From NCBI RefSeq assembly GCF_024614185.1, contig NZ_JAHTLF010000016.1, forward strand, positions 930,001-994,000: a DNA stretch of 64,000 nt, in the 5' to 3' direction. This stretch comes from Nocardioides carbamazepini. GTDB taxonomy: Bacteria > Actinomycetota > Actinomycetes > Propionibacteriales > Nocardioidaceae. Positions 1-11,304 of this stretch are shown piece by piece. Each line of letters starts with the position of its first letter. Positions within the stretch are counted from its first letter, which is position 1. Under the pieces are notes generated by a model. That model ran no database searches, was not told where the DNA came from, and saw only the letters and a program-made list of their open reading frames with translations. The position numbers and the translations under genes were made by a program.

Positions 1-38
1 CCGGCTGAGGACCGCTTGAGGACTTCCTCTGAGCCGGG

Positions 39-1670
<1,632 letters not shown>

Positions 1671-1677
1671 CTCGCAG

Positions 1678-1683
1678 ATTGTG
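1678..1683 (-). promoter_or_regulatory. Putative leaderless -10 box (CACAAT) of the acyl-CoA synthetase
   Basis: On the minus strand CACAAT ends 7 nt before the ATG at 1670 and there is no ribosome-binding site. This matches the pattern at many other starts in the window. No clear -35 was identified. Confidence 0.4.
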
Positions 1684-1762
1684 GCTCACATCACAAAGCG
1701 GCACAACGGACCACGCATCAACCGGTCACCTTGCGTTCACCCGGACCGACGACGATCGAGAG

Positions 1763-4700
1763 GTGAACCCCCTGCTCCGCGGTGTCGAGGCACCGGCGCC
1801 GCGCACGCTCGTCGATGTGCTCCGTCGTACGGCGGCCGACCACCCGGATGCGATGGCGCTCGACAGCGGCAACGACACCGTGACCTACGCGGAGTTCGCG
1901 GAGGCCGCGGAGATCGTGGCCATCGAGCTCGCCGAGCTCGGGATCGGTCCGGGGGACAAGGTCGGGGTCCGGCTGCCGTCCGGCACGACCGACCTGTACG
2001 TCGCGATCATGGGCGTCCTCTTCGCCGGCGCGGCCTATGTCCCCGTGGACGCCGACGACCCCGAGGAGCGCGCCCGGCTGGTCTTCGGCGAGGCGCGGGT
2101 CGTCGCGGTCGTCGGTGCCGGCCTGGTCATCGATTCCCGTCGCGAGGCTCCCGCCCGGGACCGGCGCGACCCGGTCGTCGGGGACGACGCCTGGGTGATC
2201 TTCACGTCCGGCTCGACGGGCACGCCCAAGGGCGTGGCGGTCACGCATCGCAACGCCGCGGCCTTCGTCGACGCCGAGGCCGGCATGTTCCTGCAGGAGG
2301 CGCCGCTCGGCCCGGCCGACCGCGTGATGGCCGGCCTCAGCGTCGCCTTCGACGCGAGCTGCGAGGAGATGTGGCTGGCCTGGCGGTACGGCGCCTGCCT
2401 GGTCCCGGCGCCGCGGGCACTCGTGCGCAGCGGGGTCGACGTCGGGCCCTGGCTGACGGCCAACGCCATCACGGTCGTCTCCACCGTCCCGACCCTGGTC
2501 AGCCTGTGGCCCGACGACGCGCTCGAGCGGGTCCGGCTGCTCATCCTCGGCGGCGAGGCCCTCCCGCCGGAAGTCGCCGCCCGCCTGGTGCGCGACGGTC
2601 GCGAGGTCTGGAACACCTACGGCCCCACCGAGGCGACGGTCGTCGCCTGCGGCGCGCTCGTCGAGGCCGAGGGCCCGGTCCGGATCGGCCTCCCGCTCGC
2701 GGGCTGGGACCTGGCCGTCGTCGACCCCGCGACCGGCGAGCCGGTCGCCGAGGGGGAGCGGGGCGAGCTGATCATCGGCGGCGTCGGACTGGCCCGCTAC
2801 CTCGACCCGGCCAAGGACGCCGAGAAGTACGCCCCCATGCCCACGCTCGGCTGGGACCGCGCCTATCGCAGCGGCGACATCGTCGTGAACGACCCGGCCG
2901 GCCTGCTCTTCACCGGCCGCGCCGACGACCAGGTCAAGGTCGGCGGCCGGCGGATCGAGCTCGGCGAGATCGACTCGGCCCTGCTGGCCCTGCCCGGCGT
3001 CACCGGGGCCGCTGCCGCCGTACGCCGCACCAGCACCGGCAACCAGCTGCTGGTCGGCTACGTCGCCACCACCGCGACGTACGACGGTGCCGCCGCCACC
3101 GCGCACCTGCGGGCCACGATGCCGGCCGCGCTGGTGCCGCGCCTGGCCGTCGTCGACGACATCCCGACCCGCATCTCCGGCAAGGTGGACCGCGACGCGC
3201 TGCCGTGGCCGCTGGCTGCCGCGGATCCGGCCGACGCGGGCCTGCACGGCACCGCCGCGCGGATCGCGGAGGTCTGGCAGAAGGTCATCGGCGCCGTCCC
3301 CGACGGTCCCGGATCGGACTTCTTCGACCTGGGCGGCGGCAGCCTGACCGCCGCGCAGGTGGTCACCCTGCTCCGCGCCGATCACGCCGACCTGACGGTC
3401 GCCGACCTCTACGAGAACCCGACGGTCGACGGGCTGGCGGGCTTCCTCGACTCCCTCGAGCCGTCCGCGCTGGCCGAGCAGAGCCGCAAGGTGAAGCCGA
3501 TCCCGCGCAAGACGCAGGTCGGCCAGGTGCTCGCCGTCCCCCTGCTCCGGGCCCTCGCCGCGCCCCGCTGGATCGCCGCCACCCTCACGGCCGCGCGGAT
3601 CCTGCACGACCTGCTCGACGTCCCCTGGCTGCCGGCCCCGCCGTGGTGGCTGCTGGTGCTGCTGCTCGTCGTCTTCGTCAGCCCGCCGGGCCGGATGCTC
3701 GTGGCCGCCAAGCTGGCCCGGGCGGTGCTCGCGGGCGTGCGGCCCGGTGCCTATCCGCGCGGCGGCAAGGTGCACCTGCGGATCTGGATGGCCGAGCGGA
3801 TCGCCGACGAGCTCGGCGCGACCCGGCTCGCCGGTGCGCCGTACATCACCTGGTACGCCCGCCTCCTCGGTGCGAAGGTGGCCCGCGGCGCCGACCTCCA
3901 CTCGCTGCCACCCGTCACCGGTCACCTGACGGTCGGCAAGGGGGCCTCGGTCGAGCCCGAGGTCGACCTCACCGGCTATTGGATCGACGGCGACACGCTC
4001 CACGTCGGCGGGATCCGGATCGGGCGTCGCGCCCGGGTCGGCACCCGCTCGATGCTCTGTCCCGGCGCGATCGTCGGCGACGACGCGGAGGTCGCACCCG
4101 GCTCGGCCGTCTTCGGCGAGGTCCCGGTCGGCGAGTTCTGGTCCGGCGCACCGGCCGTCCGGATGAGCGCCGTGGCCCGTGGTCCGTGGGCCGAGCGCCC
4201 GCCGGCGTCGCGTGGCTCGCTGCGGACCTGGGCGACGGCGTACGCCGCCGTGGCGGGCGCCCTGTCCTGCCTTCCCGCGATCGCCGTGCTGGTCGTGGCG
4301 GTCCCCGTCCTGCTGCTCGCCGACGTCGGCGGCACCACCGGCGCGGGCGACGCGGCGGCGGCCCTGGCGCCCTGGCTGGTGCCGGGTGTCGTGGCCGGGT
4401 TCGTGGTCCTGGCCGCCCTGATCCTCGGTGTCGTCCGGCTGCTCGCGCTGGGCGTCCGGGCCGGCGCCCATCCGCTGCAGAGCCGACCCGCCCTGTGCGT
4501 GTGGTCGACGATCCGGGTGCTCGACGAGGCCCGGACCTGGCTGTTCCCGCTCTACAGCTCCCAGCTCACCCCGGTCTGGCTGCGGCTGCTCGGCGCCCGG
4601 ATCGGCAAGGACGTGGAAGCCTCCACCGCCCTGATGATCCCGTCGCTGGTGAGCGTCAGCGACCAGGCGTTCCTCGCCGACGACACCCTGATCGGTGGCT

Positions 4701-5620
4701 ACGAGCTCGGCGGCGGCTGGCTGCGTGCCGAGCGGGTGAAGGTCGGCAAGCGCGCCTTCGTCGGCAACTCCGCCATGGCCGCGCCGGGACGCAAGGTGCC
4801 CAAGAGGTCGCTCGTCGCGGTGCTCTCGGCAGCGCCGGCCCGCGGCACCGTCAAGGCCGGCGAGTCCTGGCTCGGCAGTCCGCCGGCCCCGTTGCGCCGG
4901 GCCGCCCAGGGCTCGGTCGACGAGCGCACCTACGCCCCGCCGACCCGGCTCAAGGTCGCCCGCGCCTGCTGGGAGGTCGCCCGTCTGCTCCCGGTCACGC
5001 TCGCCGTGTCCCTGCACCTCGCCGTCATCCTCGGCATCCTCGCCGTCGGGGACCGGTACGGCGCGCCGGCCGGCGCGCTCGTCGTACCGCTCCTGCTGTG
5101 GGTTGCCGGCCTCGTCGCCGGTGTGGTCGCGATCCTCGCGAAGTGGCTGCTGGTCGGCCGGGTCCGGGCGGGCTCGCACCCGCTATGGAGCTCGTTCGTG
5201 TGGCGCAACGAGCTCGCCGACACCTTCGTCGAGGTCGTCGCGACCCCGTGGTTCGCGGGCCTGGCGACCGGGTCGCCGCTCATCACGGTCTGGTTCCGCG
5301 CGATGGGAGCCCGCGTGGGTCGCGGCGTGTGGTGCGAGTCGTACTGGCTGCCCGAGCCCGACCTCGTCGAGCTCGGCGACGGCGCCACCGTCAACCAGGG
5401 CAGCGTGGTGCAGACCCACCTCTTCCACGACCGGCTGCTCGTCACCGACACGGTCCGGCTGCACCGCGGCGCCACCGTCGGCCCCAACTCGGTGGTGCTG
5501 CCCGCCGCGTCGTTGGGCAAGCACGCTACGGTCGGGCCGGTGTCGTTGGTGATGAGGGGTGAGTCCGTGCCGGACAAGACGCGCTGGATCGGCAACCCCA
5601 TCGGTCCGTGGGCCGACTGA
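1763..5620 (+). CDS. Pls/PosA-type single-module non-ribosomal peptide synthetase with membrane C-terminal region
   Basis: A 1285-residue protein. The adenylation domain (about residues 20-440) shows IFTSGSTGTPKGVAVTHRN, NTYGPTEATV and RADDQVKVGGRRIELGEID. A thiolation domain follows with DFFDLGGGSL, the phosphopantetheine serine being S527. The rest has hydrophobic helices alternating with three hexapeptide-like soluble blocks (for example GATVGPNSVVLPAASLGKHA). This is the architecture of epsilon-poly-L-lysine synthetase and relatives, where the C-terminal region forms isopeptide or peptide bonds at the membrane. The product here is unknown; many relatives are uncharacterised. The GTG at 1763 was chosen because it begins the recognisable domain and follows GACGAT by 6 nt; an ATG at 1637 in frame would overlap the divergent gene. 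AcpS at 21663 could prime the carrier serine. Confidence 0.85.
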   Translation: MNPLLRGVEAPAPRTLVDVLRRTAADHPDAMALDSGNDTVTYAEFAEAAEIVAIELAELGIGPGDKVGVRLPSGTTDLYVAIMGVLFAGAAYVPVDADDPEERARLVFGEARVVAVVGAGLVIDSRREAPARDRRDPVVGDDAWVIFTSGSTGTPKGVAVTHRNAAAFVDAEAGMFLQEAPLGPADRVMAGLSVAFDASCEEMWLAWRYGACLVPAPRALVRSGVDVGPWLTANAITVVSTVPTLVSLWPDDALERVRLLILGGEALPPEVAARLVRDGREVWNTYGPTEATVVACGALVEAEGPVRIGLPLAGWDLAVVDPATGEPVAEGERGELIIGGVGLARYLDPAKDAEKYAPMPTLGWDRAYRSGDIVVNDPAGLLFTGRADDQVKVGGRRIELGEIDSALLALPGVTGAAAAVRRTSTGNQLLVGYVATTATYDGAAATAHLRATMPAALVPRLAVVDDIPTRISGKVDRDALPWPLAAADPADAGLHGTAARIAEVWQKVIGAVPDGPGSDFFDLGGGSLTAAQVVTLLRADHADLTVADLYENPTVDGLAGFLDSLEPSALAEQSRKVKPIPRKTQVGQVLAVPLLRALAAPRWIAATLTAARILHDLLDVPWLPAPPWWLLVLLLVVFVSPPGRMLVAAKLARAVLAGVRPGAYPRGGKVHLRIWMAERIADELGATRLAGAPYITWYARLLGAKVARGADLHSLPPVTGHLTVGKGASVEPEVDLTGYWIDGDTLHVGGIRIGRRARVGTRSMLCPGAIVGDDAEVAPGSAVFGEVPVGEFWSGAPAVRMSAVARGPWAERPPASRGSLRTWATAYAAVAGALSCLPAIAVLVVAVPVLLLADVGGTTGAGDAAAALAPWLVPGVVAGFVVLAALILGVVRLLALGVRAGAHPLQSRPALCVWSTIRVLDEARTWLFPLYSSQLTPVWLRLLGARIGKDVEASTALMIPSLVSVSDQAFLADDTLIGGYELGGGWLRAERVKVGKRAFVGNSAMAAPGRKVPKRSLVAVLSAAPARGTVKAGESWLGSPPAPLRRAAQGSVDERTYAPPTRLKVARACWEVARLLPVTLAVSLHLAVILGILAVGDRYGAPAGALVVPLLLWVAGLVAGVVAILAKWLLVGRVRAGSHPLWSSFVWRNELADTFVEVVATPWFAGLATGSPLITVWFRAMGARVGRGVWCESYWLPEPDLVELGDGATVNQGSVVQTHLFHDRLLVTDTVRLHRGATVGPNSVVLPAASLGKHATVGPVSLVMRGESVPDKTRWIGNPIGPWAD

Positions 5621-5631
5621 GGGTCCTGCCC

Positions 5632-6945
5632 GTGCCCCTGCTGCCCACCGCCGACCCGTACCTGCCCGGCCACGGTGACCCGACGTACGCCGTCCGGCAC
5701 TACGACCTCGACCTCGGCTACGTCCCCGACGGCAACCGCCTCGACGGCACCGCGGTCCTCGACATCGTCGTCCGTGAGCAGACGGCTCGGCTGGTCCTCG
5801 ACCTCGCCCACCTGCGGGCCACCAAGCTGCGCCTCGACTCCGGGCGACCCGCGCCCCGGGTCAAGAAGTGGTCGGCGCGGGACCATCGGCTCGTGCTCCA
5901 GCTCGACCGGCCGGTCGCCGCCGGCACCGAGCTGCGGCTGACGGTCGCGTACGGCGGCTCGCCCCGGCCCGTCATCGACAGGTACCACGGCGACGCCGGC
6001 TGGGAGGAGCTGGAGGACGGCGTCATCGTCGCCGCCCAGCCGCACGGCGCGCCCACCTGGTTCCCCTGCAACGACCGCCCCGACGACAAGGCCACCTATC
6101 GGATCACCGTGTCCGCGCCCGCCGGCTATGTGGTCGTCGCCAACGGAGCCCTCGTCGCCCGCCAGCGGCGTGCCGGCGGTGAGAGCTGGACGTGGGCGAT
6201 GGACCGGCCGATGGCGACCTACCTCGCCACCGTCCAGATCGGCCGCTACGCCACCACCGAGCACGACCCGCGCACCCGGACCATCGCGCCGCCCGACGCC
6301 GACCTGGCCGGCTCCTTCGACCAGCAGCCCGCGATGCTGGAGTTCTTCGAGCGCGTCTTCGGCCCGTACCCCTTCGACGCCTACGCCGCCGTCGTCACCG
6401 ACGACGACCTCGAGATCCCGCTCGAGAGCCAGAGCCTGTCGACCTTCGGCCGCAACTTCTGCTCACCGGACTGGGAGCAGGTGCGGCTGATCGCCCACGA
6501 GCTCGCCCACCAGTGGTACGGCAACGCCGTCACCCTGCGCCGCTGGCAGGACATCTGGCTCCACGAGGGCTTCGCCTGCTATGCCGAGTGGCTGTGGTCC
6601 GAGGAGAGCGGCGGTCCGCGCAGCTGCGACGCCTGGGCCCGCCACCATCATGAGCGCCTCGCCGGCCTGGACCAGGACCTGCTCCTGGCCGACCCCGGCC
6701 CGGAGCTGATGTTCGACGACCGCGTCTACAAGCGTGGCGCCCTCACCCTCCACGCCCTGCGGGTCGCCGTCGGCGACGACGCCTTCTTCGCCGTCCTGAG
6801 CGACTGGGTGGCCACCCGTGCGGGGGAGTCGGTCACCACCGACGACTTCCTCGGCTTCGCCTCCGAGCGCACCGGCGCCGACGTCGGAGTGCTGCTCCGG
6901 CCGTGGCTGTACGACGCCGCGCTGCCAGGCTTTCCACAGCCCTGA
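5632..6945 (+). CDS. M1 family zinc metallopeptidase (short form)
   Basis: A 437-residue protein with the gluzincin signature HELAHQWYGN (H289, E290, H293) and the third zinc ligand E312 in WLHEGFACYAEWL. An N-terminal beta domain precedes the catalytic domain, and DDDLEIPLESQS stands where M1 enzymes carry their substrate-binding GxMEN-like loop. The large C-terminal helical domain of aminopeptidase N is missing, as in many short actinobacterial M1 proteins. No signal peptide is visible, so it probably acts in the cytoplasm on peptides. The GTG at 5632 has gaggg 8 nt upstream; an in-frame GTG at 5608 would overlap the preceding gene. Only 11 nt separate it from the Pls-like gene, so co-transcription is likely. 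Confidence 0.85.
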   Translation: MPLLPTADPYLPGHGDPTYAVRHYDLDLGYVPDGNRLDGTAVLDIVVREQTARLVLDLAHLRATKLRLDSGRPAPRVKKWSARDHRLVLQLDRPVAAGTELRLTVAYGGSPRPVIDRYHGDAGWEELEDGVIVAAQPHGAPTWFPCNDRPDDKATYRITVSAPAGYVVVANGALVARQRRAGGESWTWAMDRPMATYLATVQIGRYATTEHDPRTRTIAPPDADLAGSFDQQPAMLEFFERVFGPYPFDAYAAVVTDDDLEIPLESQSLSTFGRNFCSPDWEQVRLIAHELAHQWYGNAVTLRRWQDIWLHEGFACYAEWLWSEESGGPRSCDAWARHHHERLAGLDQDLLLADPGPELMFDDRVYKRGALTLHALRVAVGDDAFFAVLSDWVATRAGESVTTDDFLGFASERTGADVGVLLRPWLYDAALPGFPQP

Positions 6946-7033
6946 GGCCCTGGTTCGCGACCGCCGAGCCGGTTGCGTCGACTGGTCGGGTCGGCGACGA
7001 TCTCGGGAGACGCCGAAACCGGAAGGAGCAGCG

Positions 7034-7588
7034 ATGACCGTGGCGATGGAATCGATCCGCCGAGGCGACGAGATGCAGCGCTTCCCGATGACGTGGGAGG
7101 AGTACCTCGCCGCGGACGTGGTCCCGAGTGAGTACTACGGAGGAGCACTCGTCGTGGCCGCACAACCTTCCCAGCGTCATCAGGACGTCGAGTTCCGCCT
7201 GCAGCTGATCCTCGTGCGACATCTCGCACCCGGCACCAAGGTCACCCGCGGTTGGGGCTGGATCCCGACCGGGGTGCGCGAGGAGCTCGGCCCCGACCTG
7301 ATGGTCCACGACGTGACGGAGGAGCAGCGCGCTCTGTCCGGCATTCCGCACCTGGTCGTGGAGGTCGTCTCGTCCAACCGCGGCAACGACTATGTCGCGA
7401 AGGCGCAGCGCTACGCCGCGTGGGGTGCCCCGTCGTACTGGATCGTCGACCCGCGCGACCACGTGGTGGTGACCATGGAGCTGGTCGACGGGCTCTACGT
7501 CGAGACTGGCCGCTTCACCTCCGGGCAGGCCACCCTGCGCTACGGCGAGGTCGAGGTCTCCCTCGACATCGACGAGCTGCTCGCCTGA
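7034..7588 (+). CDS. Uma2-family (DUF820) restriction-endonuclease-fold protein
   Basis: A 184-residue protein with the Uma2 pattern: MTWEEYLA near the N-terminus, GPDLMVHD, LVVEVVSSNRGNDYVAKAQRYA and YWIVDP. The PDL...VEV...K residues match a PD-(D/E)XK nuclease active site. Members are common, often multicopy and of unknown biological role. The ATG at 7034 has a strong ggaaggag ribosome site. The gene is convergent with citrate synthase, with a terminator hairpin between them. A second, diverged member lies at 49862-50428. Confidence 0.8.
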   Translation: MTVAMESIRRGDEMQRFPMTWEEYLAADVVPSEYYGGALVVAAQPSQRHQDVEFRLQLILVRHLAPGTKVTRGWGWIPTGVREELGPDLMVHDVTEEQRALSGIPHLVVEVVSSNRGNDYVAKAQRYAAWGAPSYWIVDPRDHVVVTMELVDGLYVETGRFTSGQATLRYGEVEVSLDIDELLA

Positions 7589-7612
7589 ACCGGCCCGGCC
7601 GGAGAAGCGAAA

Positions 7613-7641
7613 CGACCCCGGTCACCAGGTGACCGGGGTCG
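7613..7641. terminator. Bidirectional terminator hairpin between Uma2 and citrate synthase
   Basis: A perfect 13-bp stem (arms 7613-7625 and 7629-7641) closes a CAG loop in the gap between two convergent genes. There is no long T tract on either side, so it may act as a stem-only or Rho-assisted terminator. Confidence 0.75.
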
Positions 7642-7657
7642 AGACAGGCGGGTGGGC

Positions 7658-8947
<1,290 letters not shown>

Positions 8948-8953
8948 CCCGCC

Positions 8954-8959
8954 AACCTA
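8954..8959 (-). promoter_or_regulatory. Putative leaderless -10 box (TAGGTT) of gltA
   Basis: On the minus strand TAGGTT is followed by six bases and then the GTG start of gltA, placing the transcript start at or next to the start codon. Confidence 0.5.
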
Positions 8960-8969
8960 GTCGGCCAGG

Positions 8970-9869
8970 TCACAGAGCCGGTAGCCGGTGTCCCGAAGCG
9001 TGACCCCGGGCCGGTGGCCGGCGCCGGGTGAGCAGCCATCCGGCGAGCAGTGCGAGCGGGAACATCACGACGCCGTACACCGCCGCGGGGACCGCCAGCG
9101 TGTCGTTGTCGAGCACGCTGAGCGCGATCGCGATCGCGAGGGTGCTGTTGTGGATCCCGACCTCGAACGCCGAGGCGAGTGCCTGCCGCTGCTCGATCCC
9201 CAGCAGGCGGGGGAGCAGGTAGCCCACGGTCAGGCTCAGCGCGCAGAACAGCGTCGTGGCGATGCCGACGTCGGCGATGTAGTCGGCGATGTTCTCGCGC
9301 TCGCCGACCAGCGCTCCGACGATGACCAGGGCGAGGACGACGGCGGACGCGATCCGCACCGGTCGGTCGGCGCGGGCGGCGAAGCCGGGCGAGGAGTGTC
9401 GCACGAGCATGCCCAGTGCCACCGGCACCAGCACGATCGCGAAGACCTGGGCGGTCTTGCCGAGCTGCAGCCCGATGTCCTCGGCCCCGGGCGGGTCGAA
9501 CCAGCCGACGGCGAGATTGACGACCAGCGGCAGGCTGACGACGGCGATCAGCGAGTTCACCGCGGTCAGCGTGATGTTGAGGGCGACATCCCCGCGGAAG
9601 AGATGGCTGAACAGGTTGGCGGTCGTGCCGCCCGGCGAGGCCGCCAGCAGCATCATCCCGACGGCGAGGATCGGGGCGAGGTCGAGCGCGAGGACCAGGC
9701 CGAAGCAGAGGGCGGGCAGCACGACGAGCTGGGCGGCCAGGGCGACCCCGACCGGCAGCGGCGTGCGGCCGATGCGGCGGAAGTCGTCGGTCGTCAGCGC
9801 CAGGCCGAGGCCGAACATGATGATCGCCAGCGCGGCCGGCAGGCCGACCGACACGAGTCCTGAGTCCAT
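8970..9869 (-). CDS. Bile acid:sodium symporter (BASS) family transporter
   Basis: A 299-residue integral membrane protein with about nine or ten hydrophobic segments. It carries the BASS signatures SPGGTTANLFSHLFRG and EVGIHNSTLAIAIA, which surround the sodium sites in this fold. The natural substrate is unknown: bacterial members move organic acids or other anions with sodium, not necessarily bile acids. The ATG at 9869 has an excellent ggaggag 7 nt upstream; an upstream in-frame ATG would overlap that ribosome site and was rejected. It lies 22 nt upstream of gltA on the same strand, but gltA appears to have its own promoter. Confidence 0.85.
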   Translation of the reverse strand: MDSGLVSVGLPAALAIIMFGLGLALTTDDFRRIGRTPLPVGVALAAQLVVLPALCFGLVLALDLAPILAVGMMLLAASPGGTTANLFSHLFRGDVALNITLTAVNSLIAVVSLPLVVNLAVGWFDPPGAEDIGLQLGKTAQVFAIVLVPVALGMLVRHSSPGFAARADRPVRIASAVVLALVIVGALVGERENIADYIADVGIATTLFCALSLTVGYLLPRLLGIEQRQALASAFEVGIHNSTLAIAIALSVLDNDTLAVPAAVYGVVMFPLALLAGWLLTRRRPPARGHASGHRLPAL

Positions 9870-9888
9870 GGGCCGGCTCCTCCGCATT

Positions 9889-9917
9889 TTGACCGTGGTA
9901 GGGGGCGCCCGTAGTGT
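9889..9917 (+). promoter_or_regulatory. Putative sigma-70-type promoter of rplM-rpsI
   Basis: TTGACC (9889-9894) and TAGTGT (9912-9917) are separated by 17 nt. This predicts a start near 9924 and an unusually long leader of about 200 nt before rplM. Confidence 0.5.
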
Positions 9918-9931
9918 TGCAGGTCGCGTCT

Positions 9932-9974
9932 TCTGCCGCTTCGCGCCACGACCCCGGTCGAGGCGCGGGGCAGA
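9932..9974 (+). ncRNA. Strong hairpin in the rplM leader
   Basis: A composite stem: tctgcc (9932-9937) pairs with ggcaga (9969-9974), cgcgcc (9942-9947) with ggcgcg (9962-9967), and cgacc (9949-9953) with ggtcg (9956-9960). It sits close to the predicted 5' end of the long rplM leader. It could be an autoregulatory or attenuator structure; no terminator-type T run follows. Confidence 0.4.
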
Positions 9975-10123
9975 CCCGGATCGCCTATGGATCGTCGAGA
10001 GACGAGCGTGTGTGGGCCGGGCTGAGTTCGTCAGGAGTACGTCGCCCGAGCGGTCCGCCGCGCAGGGCAACCCGGGCGGCGACCGTCGTACGGGCAACGA
10101 ACTAGCAAGGAAGGGTACGCATC

Positions 10124-10567
10124 ATGCGCACCTACGCTCCGAAGCCCGGCGACGTCGAGCGCGCCTGGCTCGTGATCGACGCGACCGACGTCGTCCTCGG
10201 TCGGCTGGCTGTCACCACCGCCAACCTGCTGCGCGGCAAGCACAAGCCGATCTTCGCGCCCAACGCCGACACCGGTGACTTCGTCATCATCGTCAACGCC
10301 GACAAGGTCGCCCTGTCCGGCAACAAGCGTGCCGACAAGCTGGTCTACCGCCACTCCGGCTTCCCGGGTGGTCTCACCGCGACCCCGATCGGTGACGTCA
10401 TCGACAAGGACGCCCGCAAGGCCGTCGAGAAGGCCGTGTGGGGCATGCTGCCGAAGAACCGCCTCGGCCGGCAGATGATCAAGAAGCTGAAGGTCTACAA
10501 CGGCCCGGCTCACCCGCACCAGGCCCAGCAGGCCGTCCCCTACGAGATCTCCCAGATCTCCCAGTGA
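10124..10567 (+). CDS. rplM: 50S ribosomal protein L13
   Basis: A 147-residue large-subunit ribosomal protein, complete from MRTYAPKPGDVER to the C-terminus. It has the conserved L13 core around GRLAVTTANLLRGK and the signature region KNRLGRQMIKKLKVY. The ribosome site is aaggaagg, 8 nt before the ATG. It is followed after 37 nt by rpsI, the usual L13-S9 pair of bacteria. Confidence 0.98.
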   Translation: MRTYAPKPGDVERAWLVIDATDVVLGRLAVTTANLLRGKHKPIFAPNADTGDFVIIVNADKVALSGNKRADKLVYRHSGFPGGLTATPIGDVIDKDARKAVEKAVWGMLPKNRLGRQMIKKLKVYNGPAHPHQAQQAVPYEISQISQ

Positions 10568-10604
10568 CTTCTCGACTGATCTGAACGGACTGAGGACAAC
10601 GATC

Positions 10605-11117
10605 GTGACTGAGAACAACACCGCCAACCCGGGTGAGGTCGAGGAGACCTTCGAGACCGACGAGCAGGGTGTCGCCTATACCAGCGAGACCTCCCCGTCG
10701 GCCGCCATCGACGACCGCCCCGTGACCGTCGCCCCCGGCGCCGCCACCGGTCGCCGCAAGGAGGCCGTCGCTCGCGTGCGGATCGTCCCCGGCACCGGCA
10801 ACTGGACCATCAACGGCCGGACCATCGACGACTACTTCCCCAACAAGCTGCACCAGCAGGTCGTCAACGAGCCGTTCGCGGCTCTCGGCCTCGAGGGCCG
10901 CTTCGACGTCATCGCCCGCATCCACGGCGGTGGCATCACCGGCCAGGCCGGTGCGCTGCGCCTCGGCGTGGCCCGCTCGCTCAACGGCATCGACCTCGAC
11001 GCCTACCGCCCGACCCTGAAGAAGGCCGGTCTGCTGACCCGCGACGCCCGGGCGACCGAGCGTAAGAAGGCCGGTCTCAAGAAGGCCCGTAAGGCCCCGC
11101 AGTACAGCAAGCGCTGA
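10605..11117 (+). CDS. rpsI: 30S ribosomal protein S9
   Basis: A 170-residue protein. The S9 core begins near residue 45 (GRRKEAVARVRIVPG) and ends with the basic tail KARKAPQYSKR, whose terminal Ser-Lys-Arg reaches the ribosomal P site. The acidic N-terminal extension of about 40 residues is typical of actinobacterial S9. The GTG start has gagga upstream. The operon ends at the hairpins at 11119-11282. Confidence 0.98.
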   Translation: MTENNTANPGEVEETFETDEQGVAYTSETSPSAAIDDRPVTVAPGAATGRRKEAVARVRIVPGTGNWTINGRTIDDYFPNKLHQQVVNEPFAALGLEGRFDVIARIHGGGITGQAGALRLGVARSLNGIDLDAYRPTLKKAGLLTRDARATERKKAGLKKARKAPQYSKR

Positions 11118-11118
11118 T

Positions 11119-11229
11119 CCTGCGCCGCGTGCCGGGCGCCTCGCGGCGTTGCCGCCGCTCGACGACCGCTCCGCTCAAAGGTCGCCTTCGCGGCGGCGCC
11201 TTGCGAGGCACTCCGGCACACGACGCAGG
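11119..11229. repeat. Palindromic intergenic repeat, copy 1 (about 110 bp)
   Basis: The outer arms 11119-11135 and 11213-11229 are inverted with 15 of 17 matches. Inner arms gcctcgc (11138-11144) and gcgaggc (11203-11209) also pair, so the whole unit can fold as one long hairpin. Its core blocks 11135-11160 and 11200-11213 recur, inverted, in the element at 35262-35425 (23 of 26 and 14 of 14 identities). It sits directly behind rpsI and before the rpsI terminator. The type resembles REP/BIME or MITE-like elements; no coding capacity is seen. Confidence 0.7.
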
Positions 11230-11233
11230 CACC

Positions 11234-11282
11234 ACGGGGCCACCGACCGCGAGCGCGGTGGGTGGCCCCGTCGGGCGTTTTT
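11234..11282 (+). terminator. Rho-independent terminator of rplM-rpsI
   Basis: An 11-bp perfect stem (11234-11244 with 11261-11271) encloses a smaller ccgc/gcgg stem and is followed by a six-T run at 11277-11282. This is a classic intrinsic terminator, 23 nt before the glmM start. Confidence 0.85.
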
Positions 11283-11304
11283 CGGCAGGACAGAGGAGTA
11301 CGGT

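Noticed and set aside
1763..5620. A larger NRPS/PKS biosynthetic gene cluster
   Set aside because: Neighbours are primary-metabolism or unrelated genes; no further modules, tailoring or resistance genes are present.
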